Positions 34,691 to 35,457 of a DNA stretch of 35,457 bases are shown in pieces. The stretch is from assembly GCA_964452045.1 (NCBI GenBank), contig CAYVKM010000033.1, positions 1-35,457 of the forward strand, read 5' to 3'. The position numbers were made by a program, and so were the translations under genes. A model generated the notes under the pieces. It was not told where the DNA came from. It was given only the letters and a program-made list of their open reading frames with translations, and ran no database searches. Source of the stretch: CAYVKM01 sp964452045 (lineage in GTDB: Bacteria > Calditrichota > Calditrichia > RBG-13-44-9). Numbering within the stretch: the stretch's first letter is position 1; each line of letters starts with the position of its first letter.

Positions 34691-35457
34691 TTGATTAACT
34701 TAGATACAATCTCTGAAAAACAAAATGCGATTCTTATCGGATTGGCATTGCCCGGTCAAACACGGGAAGAGACCAGGGAAAATCTGGAGGAATTAACCCG
34801 GCTTGCTCAAACTGCTGGTCTGGAAGTCAAGGAGCTCATCTGGCAAAGCCGGCAAAAGATAAATCCGGCCTATTTTATCGGTGCCGGTAAGGTTGAAGAA
34901 GTGACCCGACTGGTTGAGGAAACGGATTCCAGAATTATTGTGTTTGATGAGGATCTTGCTCCGGCCCAGATTCGAAATCTGGAAAATTCATTGGAAGCAA
35001 AGATCATCGACCGAAGCACCCTTATTCTGGATATTTTTGCCAAACATGCCCAAACCAAAGAAGCCAAAACCCAGGTAGAACTGGCGCAGTTGCAATACCT
35101 GCTGCCCCGGCTCACCAGGCAATGGACACATCTTTCCCGGCAGGTTGGTGGTATCGGCACCAGGGGCCCTGGTGAAACTCAGCTGGAAACCGACCGCCGT
35201 CTGGTTCGCCGCAGGATTGAAAAATTGCGTCAGGAATTATCCCGGATTGACAACCAGCGACGCGTTAGAAAGCAGAACCGGGAGGGTAACTTCCGGGTAG
35301 CGCTTATCGGATATACCAATGTTGGTAAATCCACCATCATGAATCTTTTGAGCGGTTCGGAGGTCCTGGTGGAAGACCAATTGTTTGCCACGCTCGATTC
35401 TACTATTCGAAATGTCAAGTTAAACAGTAATCATCAAATTTTGCTGAGTGATACAGT
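34691..35457 (+). CDS. hflX: GTPase HflX (partial, 3' end beyond the window)
   Basis: HflX is a ribosome-associated GTPase that splits stalled or hibernating 70S particles. The 255 visible residues cover the N-terminal domain (N-P-A-Y-F-I-G-A-G-K, then L-A-P-A-Q-I-R-N-L-E), the I-D-R-S-x-L-I-L-D-I-F-A-x-H-A linker, the glycine-rich G-G-I-G-T-R-G-P-G-E-T-Q-L-E-x-D-R-R motif, and the G1 loop G-Y-T-N-V-G-K-S-T followed by F-A-T-L-D. The start is taken as TTG at 34691, because an in-frame TAA at 34673 leaves no other good codon; the ribosome binding site is weak. It is probably co-transcribed with the BatA-type gene. Confidence 0.95.
   Translation, partial: MINLDTISEKQNAILIGLALPGQTREETRENLEELTRLAQTAGLEVKELIWQSRQKINPAYFIGAGKVEEVTRLVEETDSRIIVFDEDLAPAQIRNLENSLEAKIIDRSTLILDIFAKHAQTKEAKTQVELAQLQYLLPRLTRQWTHLSRQVGGIGTRGPGETQLETDRRLVRRRIEKLRQELSRIDNQRRVRKQNREGNFRVALIGYTNVGKSTIMNLLSGSEVLVEDQLFATLDSTIRNVKLNSNHQILLSDT

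Noticed and set aside
34870..35418. Two minus-strand open frames at the right end
   Set aside because: They are antisense shadows of hflX, whose plus-strand frame carries all family motifs and runs off the window.

Overview
This 35.5 kb window is ordinary bacterial chromosome, dense in genes, AT-rich (roughly 40% GC by eye) and free of recognisable phage, transposon, CRISPR or tRNA/rRNA sequence. A run of exactly 100 Ns (12382-12481) marks a scaffold join, so this is a draft, probably metagenome-derived, assembly. Several features point to the FCB side of the bacterial tree, perhaps a Calditrichota/KSB1-like lineage. These are a large propeller protein with a FlgD-like C-terminal sorting domain (type IX secretion style), a BshA for bacillithiol, an N-terminal BatA-domain membrane protein, a PSCyt1-like lipoprotein with a CX4CH motif, and multi-Ig lipoproteins. 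The phylum is an inference; no 16S or marker tree was available.

Layout. Position 1-216 is the tail of a membrane transporter, followed by a degenerate histidine-kinase-like protein (435-1508). A long minus-strand block runs from about 11.9 kb down to 1.5 kb. It contains two paralogous ~80-residue proteins of unknown function, a complete riboflavin operon (ribD-ribE-ribBA-ribH) behind an FMN riboswitch with its own intrinsic terminator, a PorZ-like double-propeller secreted protein, recN and murA. A methyltransferase fragment abuts the N gap. To the right come cysS (+) and an HDOD-GGDEF protein (+) preceded by a striking structured leader. A minus-strand operon of cytochrome-like lipoprotein, hisS, trmJ and mpl converges on it. 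From 20 kb the plus strand carries a REC-GAF-GGDEF regulator, bshA, a glycerophosphodiesterase and a DUF3153-like membrane protein, apparently one operon. Then come a divergent formiminotransferase-like protein and a cyclodeaminase-family protein, and then nfu, a bifunctional-nuclease/UVR protein and an MBL-fold hydrolase, ending with pyruvate kinase. The right end has a YIP1 membrane protein and a six-Ig-domain lipoprotein on the minus strand, and a BatA/VWA-type protein followed by the start of hflX on the plus strand.

How the genes fit together. Most are housekeeping: flavin synthesis, peptidoglycan precursor synthesis and recycling (murA, mpl), DNA repair (recN), translation (cysS, hisS, trmJ, hflX), Fe-S assembly (nfu) and glycolysis (pyk). 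Two c-di-GMP-type proteins lie 5 kb apart, one with a canonical GGEEF site and one with a GNDEF site.

The least explained items are the small paralog pair with a shared promoter element, the formiminotransferase-like pseudoenzyme beside a cyclodeaminase, the three-way-junction leader before the GNDEF gene, and a 26-bp near-perfect palindrome before the cyclodeaminase gene. I did not find a clear-cut new defence or biosynthetic system.
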